64,000 bases of DNA from the NCBI RefSeq assembly GCF_001650495.1, contig NZ_LWCS01000001.1, positions 396,826 to 460,825 of the forward strand, in the 5' to 3' direction. The position numbers were made by a program, and so were the translations under genes. This DNA is from Mycolicibacterium iranicum (GTDB taxonomy: Bacteria > Actinomycetota > Actinomycetes > Mycobacteriales > Mycobacteriaceae). Of the stretch, positions 25,057 to 33,121 are shown one piece after another. Positions within the stretch are counted from its first letter, which is position 1. Every line of letters starts with the position of its first letter. Below the pieces are notes generated by a model. That model did no database searches. It was not told where the DNA came from and saw only the letters and a list, made by a program, of their open reading frames with translations.

Positions 25057-25835
25057 CGTTGCGCATCACCGTAGCTGCCCTCGGCGTCGAGTAACGCCAT
25101 TGCATCGCCCAGTTCGTACAGTTTGTCGGTTTCCCACGGCACCGCCCAGCCCGCGACGTCGAGCATCGCCGCGATCACCTGGCCCGTGAAACCCCACACC
25201 AGCATCTCGTTCAGCAGGAACGCCGGCCCGGCCGACCGTCGCGTGTTCTCGCTGCGGTACACCATGATCCGGTTCTCCGGGTTGACGAACGCGCGCACCG
25301 GGACCCGGGCGACGTGTGCTGTCTCGCGTTCGTCGACGACGGCCACCGGGCCCGGATCGGGTGAGTACGCAAGCACGGGCACCACGTGGAATCCCGACGG
25401 CGGGATGAACATCTTCTCCAAGGTCGCCAGCGGCCGCAGCCGGCTCGCCTCGATACCCGTCTCCTCTGTGGCCTCCCGCATCGCGGTGTGCACAGGGCTT
25501 TCGTCGTCGGGATCCGCGGCGCCGCCGGGGAAGGCGGCTTGCCCGGCGTGATGCCGCAGCGTCGACGCGCGGACGGTGACCAGCAGGTCGGCATCCTCGG
25601 GGAGCGTCCCGCGCGCTCCGTCGCCCGGCCCGGAGAACAACACGAGCACGGCGGCATCACGGCGGGCGCCGGTCACCGCGGCGGTGGTGTTGGCTGCGGT
25701 CAGCGCCGCGAGCACCTCGGCGGGGACCCGACGACGGTAGGCGGCCTTGACGGCCCCGGGCTGGTCGACCAACGGTGCAAGCCAGGGCGGGGCCGCGGAC
25801 GCAGACAGCTCACCTTCTCGGCAATCCCAGCTCAC
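25053..25835 (-). CDS. NUDIX hydrolase, CoA pyrophosphatase-like (Rv3672c homologue)
   Basis: 260 aa. The Nudix box is complete: GGAADPDDESPVHTAMREAT followed by EETGI. Just before it LRHHAGQAAFPGG resembles the CoA-pyrophosphatase (UPF0035) signature. Predicted to cut CoA or its derivatives into phosphopantetheine and 3',5'-ADP. Start is GTG 25833-25835, overlapping the thioredoxin-like stop (GTGA). Its last 4 nt overlap marP. Residues 1-50 form an extension not needed for the fold. Confidence 0.88.
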   Translation of the reverse strand: MSWDCREGELSASAAPPWLAPLVDQPGAVKAAYRRRVPAEVLAALTAANTTAAVTGARRDAAVLVLFSGPGDGARGTLPEDADLLVTVRASTLRHHAGQAAFPGGAADPDDESPVHTAMREATEETGIEASRLRPLATLEKMFIPPSGFHVVPVLAYSPDPGPVAVVDERETAHVARVPVRAFVNPENRIMVYRSENTRRSAGPAFLLNEMLVWGFTGQVIAAMLDVAGWAVPWETDKLYELGDAMALLDAEGSYGDAQR

Positions 25836-26479
25836 GCCACTCCAATCTTCGCGTCGACGGCCGCGGCGATCTCGTCGGCAGTCGCGAACGACCGGGGCAG
25901 GATCTCGGCAACGCTACCGTCGGCGCGCAGCACCACCGTCGCAGGCATCACGTTGGGCACCTCCAGTGCAGCGGCAATGGCGCGGCGCCCGTCCTGCACA
26001 GTCGGCAGGTGCACGCCGAGCTCGGCCATCCTGAGCAACGCGGCCGTCTCGTTCTCGTCCTGATGCACCGTCAGCACGAGCACTTTCGACCCGACACGTC
26101 GCTGATATTCGGCCATGGCCGGGAGTTCGTCGGCGCACGGCCCACACCAGTAGGCCCACAGGTTGAGCACCGCGGGACGGCCGGCGAGCGCCTCGGCGAT
26201 GTCGACTCGCGAGCCGTCCCCCACGCATTCGAGCTCGATGCCGCGCAACGCCCCCGGACCCGGCCCGGCGCCGGGTCTCGGACATGGTTGCAGCTGCGCC
26301 TCGGCTCGCGGGCCTGCGAGAGCCTCGGCGGTGTCGGCATCGCGGCGGTCACGCGCGAAGACCGACTCCTGTCGCCCTGAGGGCGCGGATGGCTCGTCCC
26401 CGAGCTCCGCGTACAGCGCGACACCGAGCGCGATGAGGATCACCAACGCCACAATGCTCCAGCGGGCCGACGCGCTCAC
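25832..26479 (-). CDS. Membrane-anchored thioredoxin-like protein (Rv3673c homologue)
   Basis: 215 aa from GTG 26477-26479. One N-terminal membrane helix (ARWSIVALVILIALGVALYAEL) anchors an extracytoplasmic TlpA/ResA-type thioredoxin domain with active site WAYWCGPCADELPA and the cis-Pro loop VMPATVVLR. Two further cysteines (LQPCPRP, LECVGD) precede the domain. Predicted disulphide reductase or oxidase in the envelope; M. tuberculosis Rv3673c is studied as a thioredoxin-like membrane protein. The frame is open far upstream, but that region belongs to nth in another frame. Confidence 0.88.
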   Translation of the reverse strand: MSASARWSIVALVILIALGVALYAELGDEPSAPSGRQESVFARDRRDADTAEALAGPRAEAQLQPCPRPGAGPGPGALRGIELECVGDGSRVDIAEALAGRPAVLNLWAYWCGPCADELPAMAEYQRRVGSKVLVLTVHQDENETAALLRMAELGVHLPTVQDGRRAIAAALEVPNVMPATVVLRADGSVAEILPRSFATADEIAAAVDAKIGVA

Positions 26480-26484
26480 GGGCT

Positions 26485-27282
26485 CTAAAGCCCGGCCAGC
26501 GCCAGCAGATGCTCGGTCTCGGGGCCTTTGACCAGCGGTGCGGCGATCAGCGGGTCGGTCGGCCCTGCGCCGTAGGACGGGCAGTCCTTGGCGAGCACAC
26601 AGACACCGCAGGCGGGTTTGCGTGCGTGGCACACCCGCCGCCCATGAAAAATGACCCGATGACTCAATAGCGTCCACTCGCTGCGCTCGATGAGGTCGCC
26701 GACGATGTGTTCGACCTTGACGGGATCTTCCTCGGACGTCCACCGCCAGCGCCGCACCAGCCTGCCGAAGTGGGTGTCGACGGTGATGCCGGGGATGTCG
26801 AAGGCGTTGCCGAGGATGACGTTGGCGGTCTTGCGGCCGATTCCCGGAAGCGTGACGAGCTCGTCGAGTGTGCGGGGCACCTCGCCGTCGAATCGTTCCT
26901 CCAGCGCCTGCCCGAGCCCGATGAGCGAATTCGCCTTGTTGCGGTAGAACCCGGTGGGACGGATGAGCTCCTCGAGTTCGGTCCGGTCGGCGGTGGCGTA
27001 GTCCCGTGCGGTGCGGTACTTGGCGAACAACGCCGGCGTCGTCATGTTCACTCGCACGTCCGTGCACTGGGCCGACAGGATGGTCGCCACCGCGAGTTCG
27101 AGTGGGGTGGTGAAGTCCAGCTCGCAGTACACATGCGGAAACGCTTGTGCGAGAGTCCGGTTCATTCGGCGGGCGCGACGGACGAGACCCAGAGGGGTCT
27201 CTTTGTCCCACTTGGCAGAAGACGCGCGGCGGGGTGCTTTGGCCACGCCCCGGCCCGCGGCCGACGATCCACTCACGGTCAC
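26485..27282 (-). CDS. nth: Endonuclease III (DNA glycosylase/AP lyase)
   Basis: 265 aa. Removes oxidised pyrimidines. The helix-hairpin-helix [17 protein letters not shown] contains the catalytic Lys (about 148), the catalytic Asp is in TVDTHFGRL, and the [4Fe-4S] ligands are C-x6-C-x2-C-x5-C in [17 protein letters not shown]. The start is GTG 27280-27282, because TACGCT ends 6 nt before it (leaderless pattern); a second GTG 6 nt downstream is possible. First gene of the nth-trx-nudix-marP operon. Confidence 0.95.
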   Translation of the reverse strand: MTVSGSSAAGRGVAKAPRRASSAKWDKETPLGLVRRARRMNRTLAQAFPHVYCELDFTTPLELAVATILSAQCTDVRVNMTTPALFAKYRTARDYATADRTELEELIRPTGFYRNKANSLIGLGQALEERFDGEVPRTLDELVTLPGIGRKTANVILGNAFDIPGITVDTHFGRLVRRWRWTSEEDPVKVEHIVGDLIERSEWTLLSHRVIFHGRRVCHARKPACGVCVLAKDCPSYGAGPTDPLIAAPLVKGPETEHLLALAGL

Positions 27283-27288
27283 CAGGCC

Positions 27289-27294
27289 AGCGTA
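27289..27294 (-). promoter_or_regulatory. -10 box of nth
   Basis: TACGCT on the minus strand, 6 nt before GTG 27282; leaderless arrangement. Confidence 0.45.
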
Positions 27295-27387
27295 CTGACG
27301 AACACCGACACTCCCGGCTGTGGATCGGTCCTTAACGTGGACCTTTCGTGATCCCAACGAGATCTTGGCCGTGTTTACTTCGTCCTT

Positions 27388-27720
27388 GTGTCGTGGTTGC
27401 TCGTCGCGCTCATACCGGGTTTGTTGATGTTGGCGACCCTCGGGCTCGAGCGCGTCGAGTCGGGCCTGCGGCACGACACGATCACACCGGCCGACGTGGA
27501 TCAATTTCTCGAACAGGCCGAGGCTGGACACGCCGCCGGGCTCGCCCACTCCCGGGCGGTGCACGCGCCGCACGCCGTCGATCGACGTGTCGACGGGCAG
27601 GACGCACCCGCCCGCGACGTCATCCAGCCGCTCTCGGCACGGGGTTTGCCGACACACGAGTATCTCCAGCACCTCGCGAATACTCAGTTTCGGCAGACCC
27701 GGCATGCCAATCGTGTGTAG
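27388..27720 (+). CDS. Small membrane protein, Rv3675 homologue
   Basis: 110 aa from GTG 27388. One N-terminal membrane helix ([21 protein letters not shown]), then a soluble, His/Arg-rich tail ([31 protein letters not shown]). No motif recognised. It lies between nth and crp, as in M. tuberculosis. The tail's low complexity makes the exact C-terminus uncertain, but the frame ends at a clean TAG. A proposed role in cAMP signalling from its position before crp would be speculation. Confidence 0.65.
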   Translation: MSWLLVALIPGLLMLATLGLERVESGLRHDTITPADVDQFLEQAEAGHAAGLAHSRAVHAPHAVDRRVDGQDAPARDVIQPLSARGLPTHEYLQHLANTQFRQTRHANRV

Positions 27721-27843
27721 CGTGGGCTGGTCACGCTAGGGGTCTCCTCGTCGGCAACGTCGGCGACGGCGTACCTCTAGACTGACCGGGCGATCTTTCG
27801 AGGTCGTCATTTGTCTGACAACCGAACGCTTTTAAGGGGCAAC

Positions 27844-28518
27844 GTGGACGAGATCCTGGCCAGGGCCGGAATCTTCCAGGGCGTGGAACCCAGCGCAGTC
27901 TCCGCGCTGACCAAGCAACTGCAGCCCGTCGACTTTCCCCGTGGACACACCGTGTTCGCCGAGGGTGAGCCCGGCGACCGCCTGTACATCATCATCTCGG
28001 GCAAGGTGAAGATCGGCCGGCGTTCGCCGGACGGTCGGGAGAACCTGCTGACGATCATGGGTCCGTCGGACATGTTCGGCGAGCTGTCGATCTTCGATCC
28101 CGGCCCGCGGACGTCGAGCGCCACCACCATCACCGAGGTCCGCGCCGTGTCCATGGATCGTGAAGCGCTGCGGGCATGGATCGCCGATCGCCCCGAGATC
28201 GCCGAGCAGCTGCTGCGCGTGCTGGCCCGTCGCCTTCGCCGCACCAACAACAACCTCGCGGACCTGATCTTCACCGACGTGCCCGGCCGCGTCGCCAAAC
28301 AGCTGCTGCAACTGGCTCAGCGCTTCGGCACCCAGGAGGGCGGCGCGCTGCGGGTGACGCACGACCTGACTCAGGAGGAGATCGCTCAGCTCGTCGGGGC
28401 GTCCCGGGAGACCGTCAACAAGGCGCTCGCCGATTTCGCCCACCGTGGCTGGATCCGCCTGGAGGGCAAGAGCGTGCTGATCTCCGACTCCGAACGCCTG
28501 GCGCGCCGCGCACGCTAG
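27844..28518 (+). CDS. crp: cAMP receptor protein family regulator
   Basis: 224 aa from GTG 27844 ([19 protein letters not shown]), with AAGGGG just upstream; this matches the size of M. tuberculosis CRP (Rv3676). N-terminal cyclic-nucleotide domain with the phosphate-binding cassette [17 protein letters not shown], a long dimer helix, and a C-terminal winged helix-turn-helix ([21 protein letters not shown]). A TAGACT box at 27778-27783 could give a leader of about 55 nt. Binds TGTGA-N6-TCACA (family knowledge); candidate sites occur at 17913 (Ms1) and 32926 (near whiB4). Confidence 0.96.
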   Translation: MDEILARAGIFQGVEPSAVSALTKQLQPVDFPRGHTVFAEGEPGDRLYIIISGKVKIGRRSPDGRENLLTIMGPSDMFGELSIFDPGPRTSSATTITEVRAVSMDREALRAWIADRPEIAEQLLRVLARRLRRTNNNLADLIFTDVPGRVAKQLLQLAQRFGTQEGGALRVTHDLTQEEIAQLVGASRETVNKALADFAHRGWIRLEGKSVLISDSERLARRAR

Positions 28519-28523
28519 CGATT

Positions 28524-28560
28524 TCGGCGTGCTGGGTTGCGCTCAGCGCTACTGAGCACG
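28524..28560. terminator. Bidirectional hairpin between crp and the MBL gene
   Basis: Perfect 8-bp arms: GGCGTGCT (28524-28531) and AGCACGCC (28553-28560). It lies between two convergent stop codons, then CAAAAC. Confidence 0.6.
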
Positions 28561-28570
28561 CCCAAAACGC

Positions 28571-29344
28571 TCAGCGCCGTAGGTAGTCGAGCTGGGCCTG
28601 CACCGACGATTCGGCTGCGTCCCATAGCTTTTCGTCGACATCGATGTAGACGTGCTCGACGATCTGGCGTGCGTTCGCGTCCTCCCCGAGGTCGCGCAGG
28701 GCTGCGCGTATCTGGTCGAGCCGGTCCTCGCGATGCGCGAGATAGGTGTCGCTGACGGCCACCATGTCGTCGAGTTCGGGGCCGTGGCCGGGCAGCACTG
28801 TGCGGTGCCCGAGTCCGCGCAGCCGGCGCAGCGATTCGAGGTAGTCACCGAGGTCGCCGTCTTCTTGGTCGATGACGGTCGTGCCGCGCCCAAGGATGGT
28901 GTCCGCGGTCAACACGGCCTCGTCCACCAGGAAGGACACCGAGTCGGCGGTGTGCCCGGGTGTCGCCATCACGGTGATCTTCACACCCGCCGCATCGATG
29001 ACTTCCCCGTCGGTCAGCGATCCGCCGAGTCCGCGCTGAAACCCGCTGCCCACCGAGCGGACGACCGCTCCGGTCAGGTCCACCATCCGGTCGATTCCGC
29101 CCGTGTGGTCGGTATGCCGGTGACTGATCAGGACGAGCGGTATCGGGCCGAGCGCGGCCAGACGCTCGATGTGTTCGTCCTTATCGTCGGGCCCGGGGTC
29201 GATGACGACCATCTCGTCGGTGCCCGGACCGCGCAGCACCCAGGTGTTGGTGCCTTCCAACGTGAGCAACCCCGGGTTCTCGCACAGCAGCACCGACGCG
29301 GTGTCGGTCACCGGCCGCAGCAGTCCGTACGCGGGGTGCTCCAC
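28571..29344 (-). CDS. Metallo-beta-lactamase-fold hydrolase (Rv3677c homologue, LACTB2-like)
   Basis: 257 aa. Metal-binding motif SHRHTDHTGG (HxHxDH), then His in TPGHTADS, Asp in TADTILG and His in LPGHGPEL. The C-terminal helical domain (LAHREDRLDQIRAAL) resembles the LACTB2 winged-helix type. Possible roles are RNase or thioester hydrolase; the sequence does not decide. Start GTG 29342-29344. It follows the RidA gene by 7 nt on the same strand and is probably co-transcribed with it. Confidence 0.85.
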   Translation of the reverse strand: MEHPAYGLLRPVTDTASVLLCENPGLLTLEGTNTWVLRGPGTDEMVVIDPGPDDKDEHIERLAALGPIPLVLISHRHTDHTGGIDRMVDLTGAVVRSVGSGFQRGLGGSLTDGEVIDAAGVKITVMATPGHTADSVSFLVDEAVLTADTILGRGTTVIDQEDGDLGDYLESLRRLRGLGHRTVLPGHGPELDDMVAVSDTYLAHREDRLDQIRAALRDLGEDANARQIVEHVYIDVDEKLWDAAESSVQAQLDYLRR

Positions 29345-29351
29345 CGACGCC

Positions 29352-29846
29352 CTAGCCGATCTCCGCGATGACTTCTACTTCCACCGGTGCATTGCGCGGC
29401 AACTCCGACACCCCGACCGCCGAGCGGGCATGCGCACCGGCGTCGCCGAAGATCTCTCCGAACAGCTCCGAAGCACCGTTGATGACGCCGGGCTGACCGT
29501 CGAAGCCGGGTGCGGACGCCACGAATCCGACGACCTTGACCACCTTGACGACGGAGTCGATGCCGACGAGCGCGTCGATCGCCGCCAACGCGTTGAGCGC
29601 GCACTGACGCGCCAACGCCTTGGCATCTTCGGCGGGCACCCCGGCGCCGACCTTGCCGGTCGCCAGCAGGGTGCCGTTGTGAATCGGCAGTTGGCCGGCG
29701 GTGTAGACGAGATTCCCGGTGCGCGTCGCGGGAACGTAAGCCGCCAAGGGCGCCACCACCTGCGGCAACTCGATACCCAGCTCGGTCAGTCGGGCCGACC
29801 AGTGTCCATTCCCCGGGTCGCTTCGCTCCTGCCCGCCGGCAGTCAC
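29352..29846 (-). CDS. RidA family protein (Rv3678c homologue)
   Basis: 164 aa from GTG 29844-29846, fixed by the GTGA overlap with the preceding small gene. RidA/YjgF/UK114 fold: LVYTAGQLPIHNG, CALNALAAIDALVG and SAVGVSELPRNAPVEVEVIAEIG. The Arg that binds the substrate carboxylate in active RidA enzymes is expected just before the last beta-strand; ELPRNAPVEVE fits it. Family role: hydrolysis of reactive enamine/imine intermediates. The 30-residue N-terminal extension is variable. Confidence 0.85.
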   Translation of the reverse strand: MTAGGQERSDPGNGHWSARLTELGIELPQVVAPLAAYVPATRTGNLVYTAGQLPIHNGTLLATGKVGAGVPAEDAKALARQCALNALAAIDALVGIDSVVKVVKVVGFVASAPGFDGQPGVINGASELFGEIFGDAGAHARSAVGVSELPRNAPVEVEVIAEIG

Positions 29847-30004
29847 TTGGCTCGCTTCAGATACGCGACGTGCTGCTCGCCGGTGGGTCCGGGCAGGACC
29901 GAGACGAGTTCCCAGCCGTCCTCGCCCCACTGGTCGAGGATCTGCTTGGTCGCGTGGGTCAGCAGCGGAACGGTGGCGTATTCCCATTTGTTCGCTTCAC
30001 TCAC
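29843..30004 (-). CDS. DUF4177 small protein (Rv3678A homologue)
   Basis: 53 aa, start GTG 30002-30004, stop overlapping the RidA start (GTGA). MSEANKWEYATVPLLTHATK, then ILDQWGEDGWELVSVLPG, matches the DUF4177 pattern (WEY...LNEWGxxGWELV). It is short but shows clear conservation and translational coupling. No function known. First gene of the three-gene minus-strand operon Rv3678A-Rv3678c-Rv3677c, divergent from the Rv3679-like gene, with 74 bp between the starts. Confidence 0.88.
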   Translation of the reverse strand: MSEANKWEYATVPLLTHATKQILDQWGEDGWELVSVLPGPTGEQHVAYLKRAK

Positions 30005-30066
30005 GCTGCCCACCTCGTCTGTTCGGTCATGCGGCTGAGCTTATCCGGCCGTCGAGCTGCTATGGC

Positions 30067-30072
30067 TAGCAT
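30067..30072 (+). promoter_or_regulatory. -10 box of the Rv3679-like gene
   Basis: TAGCAT, 6 nt before GTG 30079; leaderless arrangement. Confidence 0.5.
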
Positions 30073-30078
30073 GCTGGA

Positions 30079-31131
30079 GTGGCTACCCCATCATCTGGAT
30101 CTGCCGGCGCACCGGTCGGTGCCAAACCGGTCGGCTGGCCGTCGCGCCTGACCAAGGCGCGCCTGCATTTCGTCAGCGGCAAGGGCGGCACCGGCAAATC
30201 GACCGTCGCCGCAGCGCTCGCACTCGCGCTGGCCGCGGGCGGCCGCCGGGTCCTGCTGGTGGAAGTCGAAGGGCGCCAAGGCATCGCGCAGCTCTTCGAT
30301 GTTCCGCCGCTGCCCTACGAAGAGCTCAAGATCGCGACCGCCGAACGCGGCGGCCAGGTCAACGCGTTGGCGATCGACACCGAAGCCGCGTTCCTCGAAT
30401 ACCTCGACATGTTCTACAACCTGGGCCTGGCCGGCCGCGCGATGCGCCGTATCGGCGCGGTCGAGTTCGCGACGACGATTGCGCCGGGCCTTCGGGACGT
30501 GCTGCTGACCGGCAAGATCAAGGAGATCGTCACCCGTAACGAGAAGGAACAGCCACGGGGCAAGGGGTTGAAGTATGACGCGGTGGTCGTCGACTCGCCG
30601 CCGACCGGCCGCATCGCGCGCTTCCTCGACGTGACGAAGGCGGTGTCAGACCTCGCCAAGGGCGGTCCGGTGCACTCCCAGGCCGAGGGCGTCGTCAAAC
30701 TGCTGCACTCCGACCTGACGGCTATTCACCTGGTGACGCTGCTGGAGGCGCTGCCGGTCCAGGAGACGTTGGAGGCGATCACCGAACTGCGGGAGATGGG
30801 CCTGCCGATCGGCAGCGTCATCGTCAACCGCAACATTCCGACCTACCTGGCACCGGACGATCTGGCCAAGGCTGCCGAGGGCGTCGTCGACGCGGACGCG
30901 GTGCGGGCCGGCCTACAAGCTGCCGGAATCACGTTGTCGGAGGCCGACTTCGCCGGTCTGCTCACCGAGACCATTCAACACGCGACACGGATCGCGGCGC
31001 GCGCCGAAAGCGCGCAGCAGCTCGCCGATCTCGACGTGGCGCGGCTCGATCTGCCTGCGATCGCCGACGGAGTGGACCTGGGCAGTCTGTACGAACTTGC
31101 TGAAGAGCTCGCCCATCAGGGCGTGCGATGA
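30079..31131 (+). CDS. GET3/ArsA-like ATPase, first of a pair (Rv3679 homologue)
   Basis: 350 aa. Deviant Walker A FVSGKGGTGKSTVAAALALA near residue 35, Walker B YDAVVVDSPPTGR and an A-loop-like NRNIPTYL. This is the anion-transporting/GET3 ATPase family without the tail-anchor-binding insert. The paralogue lies directly downstream. In M. tuberculosis Rv3679 and Rv3680 form a complex reported to protect against glycerol-linked toxicity under stress. The start GTG 30079 has a TAGCAT box 6 nt upstream. Confidence 0.9.
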   Translation: MATPSSGSAGAPVGAKPVGWPSRLTKARLHFVSGKGGTGKSTVAAALALALAAGGRRVLLVEVEGRQGIAQLFDVPPLPYEELKIATAERGGQVNALAIDTEAAFLEYLDMFYNLGLAGRAMRRIGAVEFATTIAPGLRDVLLTGKIKEIVTRNEKEQPRGKGLKYDAVVVDSPPTGRIARFLDVTKAVSDLAKGGPVHSQAEGVVKLLHSDLTAIHLVTLLEALPVQETLEAITELREMGLPIGSVIVNRNIPTYLAPDDLAKAAEGVVDADAVRAGLQAAGITLSEADFAGLLTETIQHATRIAARAESAQQLADLDVARLDLPAIADGVDLGSLYELAEELAHQGVR

Positions 31132-31161
31132 CTGGACGACAACGGGTGACGGGAGAACGTC

Positions 31162-31234
31162 GATGAGCGCCTGCGCGAAGAGGAGATGGCCCAGATGAGC
31201 GCTTGCGCGAAGAGGAGATGGCCCAGATGAGCGC
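31162..31234 (+). repeat. 32-bp tandem duplication carrying a ribosome site and start codon
   Basis: Unit 1 at 31162-31193 and unit 2 at 31194-31225 differ at one base (C/T at position 10); a third partial unit, GATGAGCGC, runs 31226-31234. Each unit holds GAAGAGGAG followed by ATGAGC at the start of the next unit, so the duplication repeats the ribosome site and start of the downstream gene. The same 32-mer recurs at 1374-1405. Confidence 0.85.
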
Positions 31235-32354
31235 GACCCCGGCGGCCCTCGACATGGCCTCGATCCTGCGGGACACCTCCAACCGCGTCGTGGTGTGCTG
31301 CGGCGCCGGCGGTGTCGGCAAGACGACGACAGCCGCCGCAATGGCTTTGCGGGCGGCCGAATATGGGCGCACCGTCGTCGTGCTGACCATCGATCCGGCC
31401 AAACGGCTCGCGCAGGCGTTGGGCATCCGCAGTCTCGGGAATACGCCTCAGCGGGTGCCGCTGGCACCGGAGGTCACCGGCGAGCTGCACGCGATGATGC
31501 TCGATATGCGCCGCACGTTCGATGAGATGGTGGTGCAGTACTCCGGGCCGGGTACCGCGGACGCCATTCTGGACAATCAGTTCTACCAGACTGTCGCCAC
31601 ATCTCTTGCCGGCACGCAGGAGTACATGGCTATGGAGAAGCTGGGACAGCTTCTGGCAGAAGACAAATGGGACCTGGTGGTCGTCGACACTCCGCCGTCG
31701 CGCAACGCGCTGGACTTCCTGGATGCCCCGAAACGGTTGGGCAGCTTCATGGACAGCCGGCTGTGGCGGATCCTGTTGGCGCCGGGCCGAGGGATCGGCC
31801 GCTTGGTGACGGGCGCGATGGGCCTGGCGATGAAGGGGATGTCGACCATCCTCGGGTCGCAGATGCTCTCGGACGCAGCAGCTTTCGTTCAGTCCCTGGA
31901 CGCCACGTTCGGCGGCTTCCGGGAGAAGGCCGACCGCACGTATGAGCTTCTCAAGCGGCGCGGCACCCAGTTCGTCGTGGTGTCTGCCCCTGAGCCCGAC
32001 GCGCTGCGGGAGGCGTCGTTCTTCGTCGACCGTCTCTCTACCGAGCGCATGCCGCTGGCAGGGTTGATTCTCAACCGCACGCATCCCACACTGTGCGAGC
32101 TTCATGCCGACAAGGCGGAAGAGGCCGCCGAGGAACTGGAGAAGTCTCAGCCGGACTCGGTGGCAGCCGCCGCATTGCGCATCCACGCCGCGCGGGCGTC
32201 GATGGCCAAGCGGGAAGTCCGGCTGCTGTCGCGGTTCACCGGTGCGAATCCGGCGGTCGCCATCGTCGGCGTGCCGTCACTGCCGTTCGACGTGTCCGAT
32301 CTCGAAGCGCTGAGGGCTATCGCGGATCAGATCTGCGTCGAGAAGTCGGCCTAG
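31227..32354 (+). CDS. GET3/ArsA-like ATPase, second of a pair (Rv3680 homologue)
   Basis: 375 aa from ATG 31227 ([13 protein letters not shown]), with AGGAG 9 nt upstream; the in-frame TTG at 31203 and ATGs at 31195 and 31163 belong to the tandem repeat. Walker [35 protein letters not shown] (switch I-like) and [15 protein letters not shown] (switch II/Walker B). A longer helical insert around [22 protein letters not shown] is hydrophobic and may bind the partner or a client helix. Forms an operon with the preceding gene, with a 95-nt gap that contains the repeat. Confidence 0.9.
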   Translation: MSATPAALDMASILRDTSNRVVVCCGAGGVGKTTTAAAMALRAAEYGRTVVVLTIDPAKRLAQALGIRSLGNTPQRVPLAPEVTGELHAMMLDMRRTFDEMVVQYSGPGTADAILDNQFYQTVATSLAGTQEYMAMEKLGQLLAEDKWDLVVVDTPPSRNALDFLDAPKRLGSFMDSRLWRILLAPGRGIGRLVTGAMGLAMKGMSTILGSQMLSDAAAFVQSLDATFGGFREKADRTYELLKRRGTQFVVVSAPEPDALREASFFVDRLSTERMPLAGLILNRTHPTLCELHADKAEEAAEELEKSQPDSVAAAALRIHAARASMAKREVRLLSRFTGANPAVAIVGVPSLPFDVSDLEALRAIADQICVEKSA

Positions 32355-32364
32355 GAGCGACGGA

Positions 32365-32386
32365 GGCCGCGCCCGGGCGGGCGCGG
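32365..32386 (+). terminator. Terminator after the Rv3680-like gene
   Basis: Perfect 9-bp hairpin GCCGCGCCC-GGGC-GGGCGCGGC beginning 10 nt after the stop codon. Confidence 0.7.
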
Positions 32387-32466
32387 CGTTCGCCGAAGAG
32401 ATTTTGTGTGTCTGACAGGTCGGCCAACCCGCGAATCAGGCAATCGCGGCTCAGCTGTCAAACCTG

Positions 32467-32823
32467 TTAGCCAGCTGTGCGGTGTTTGCGCTGAGCGGCA
32501 AAAAAGTCAGCCCAGGAAACAACCTCGGGATGCTGCTTGAGAAGCGCGCGACGCTGACGCTCGGTCATGCCTCCCCACACACCGAACTCCACGCGGTTGT
32601 CCAAGGCGTCTGCGCCGCATTCCGCGATCACCGGGCAGTGACGGCAGATCACCGCGGCTTTGCGCTGTGCGGCCCCCCGGACGAACAGTTCGTCCGGATC
32701 GGTCTGGCGACACCGAGCTTGCGAAACCCAGGCAATACGGGCTTCTGCCTCCTTGCCCTGCACAATAAGCTGGGAAGATGGATTCAACGTGGTGTTTTGA
32801 GCCGCGGGCTTGATAGTTGACAC
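32467..32823 (-). CDS. whiB4: WhiB4, [4Fe-4S] redox-sensing regulator
   Basis: 118 aa, the same length as M. tuberculosis WhiB4 (Rv3681c). Iron-sulfur ligands Cys38, Cys60, Cys63 and Cys69 (C-x21-C-x2-C-x5-C) and the GVWGG turn are followed by a basic DNA-binding tail (TERQRRALLKQHPEV). Start GTG 32821-32823 with AAGGGGA about 7 nt upstream. WhiB4 senses oxygen and oxidants and represses antioxidant genes and PE/PPE genes (family knowledge). The 298-nt intergenic region to ponA2 carries several regulatory-looking elements. Confidence 0.95.
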   Translation of the reverse strand: MSTIKPAAQNTTLNPSSQLIVQGKEAEARIAWVSQARCRQTDPDELFVRGAAQRKAAVICRHCPVIAECGADALDNRVEFGVWGGMTERQRRALLKQHPEVVSWADFFAAQRKHRTAG

Positions 32824-32925
32824 CAGAGATCCCCTTATCGTTCTGGCCGCGCCCCGACAACGCAGACGACTGTTTACCCTCGCGTCGATTGCTTGTGCGA
32901 TCTACGCCACATTGCGAGTACTGGG

Positions 32926-32941
32926 TGTGACCTGCATCGCA
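32926..32941. promoter_or_regulatory. Crp-like site between whiB4 and ponA2
   Basis: TGTGACCTGCATCGCA: a perfect left half TGTGA, 6-nt spacer, right half TCGCA with one mismatch to TCACA. It is about 100 bp upstream of the whiB4 start. Confidence 0.35.
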
Positions 32942-32958
32942 CTGTGCGCTCAATTTAG

Positions 32959-33002
32959 GTGGTCACAGGCGTTCTGCGCAATACATTCGTGACCACTTTT
33001 TT
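32959..33002 (+). terminator. U-run intrinsic terminator (+ strand) in the whiB4-ponA2 intergenic region
   Basis: GTGGTCAC (32959-32966) and GTGACCAC (32989-32996) are perfect arms, with a 22-nt loop, followed at once by six T. No gene on the + strand ends nearby; the Rv3680-like gene ends 600 nt upstream and has its own terminator. Confidence 0.55.
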
Positions 33003-33045
33003 GGGACGGCCGTGCCGTCAAATGTGTACAGTGCCGAACTTCGGC

Positions 33046-33066
33046 GTTTGACATGCCCTGTCAAAC
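33046..33066. promoter_or_regulatory. Palindromic operator candidate upstream of ponA2
   Basis: GTTTGACA-TGCCC-TGTCAAAC: perfect 8-bp arms with a 5-nt spacer, ending 56 bp before the ponA2 start. Confidence 0.55.
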
Positions 33067-33109
33067 GACGCTGGAGCTGCTCGAAAGATGATTTGCGGAG
33101 ACTCGTGGC

Positions 33110-33115
33110 TAGTCT
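33110..33115 (+). promoter_or_regulatory. -10 box of ponA2
   Basis: TAGTCT, 6 nt before ATG 33122; leaderless arrangement. Confidence 0.5.
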
Positions 33116-33121
33116 GTACGC

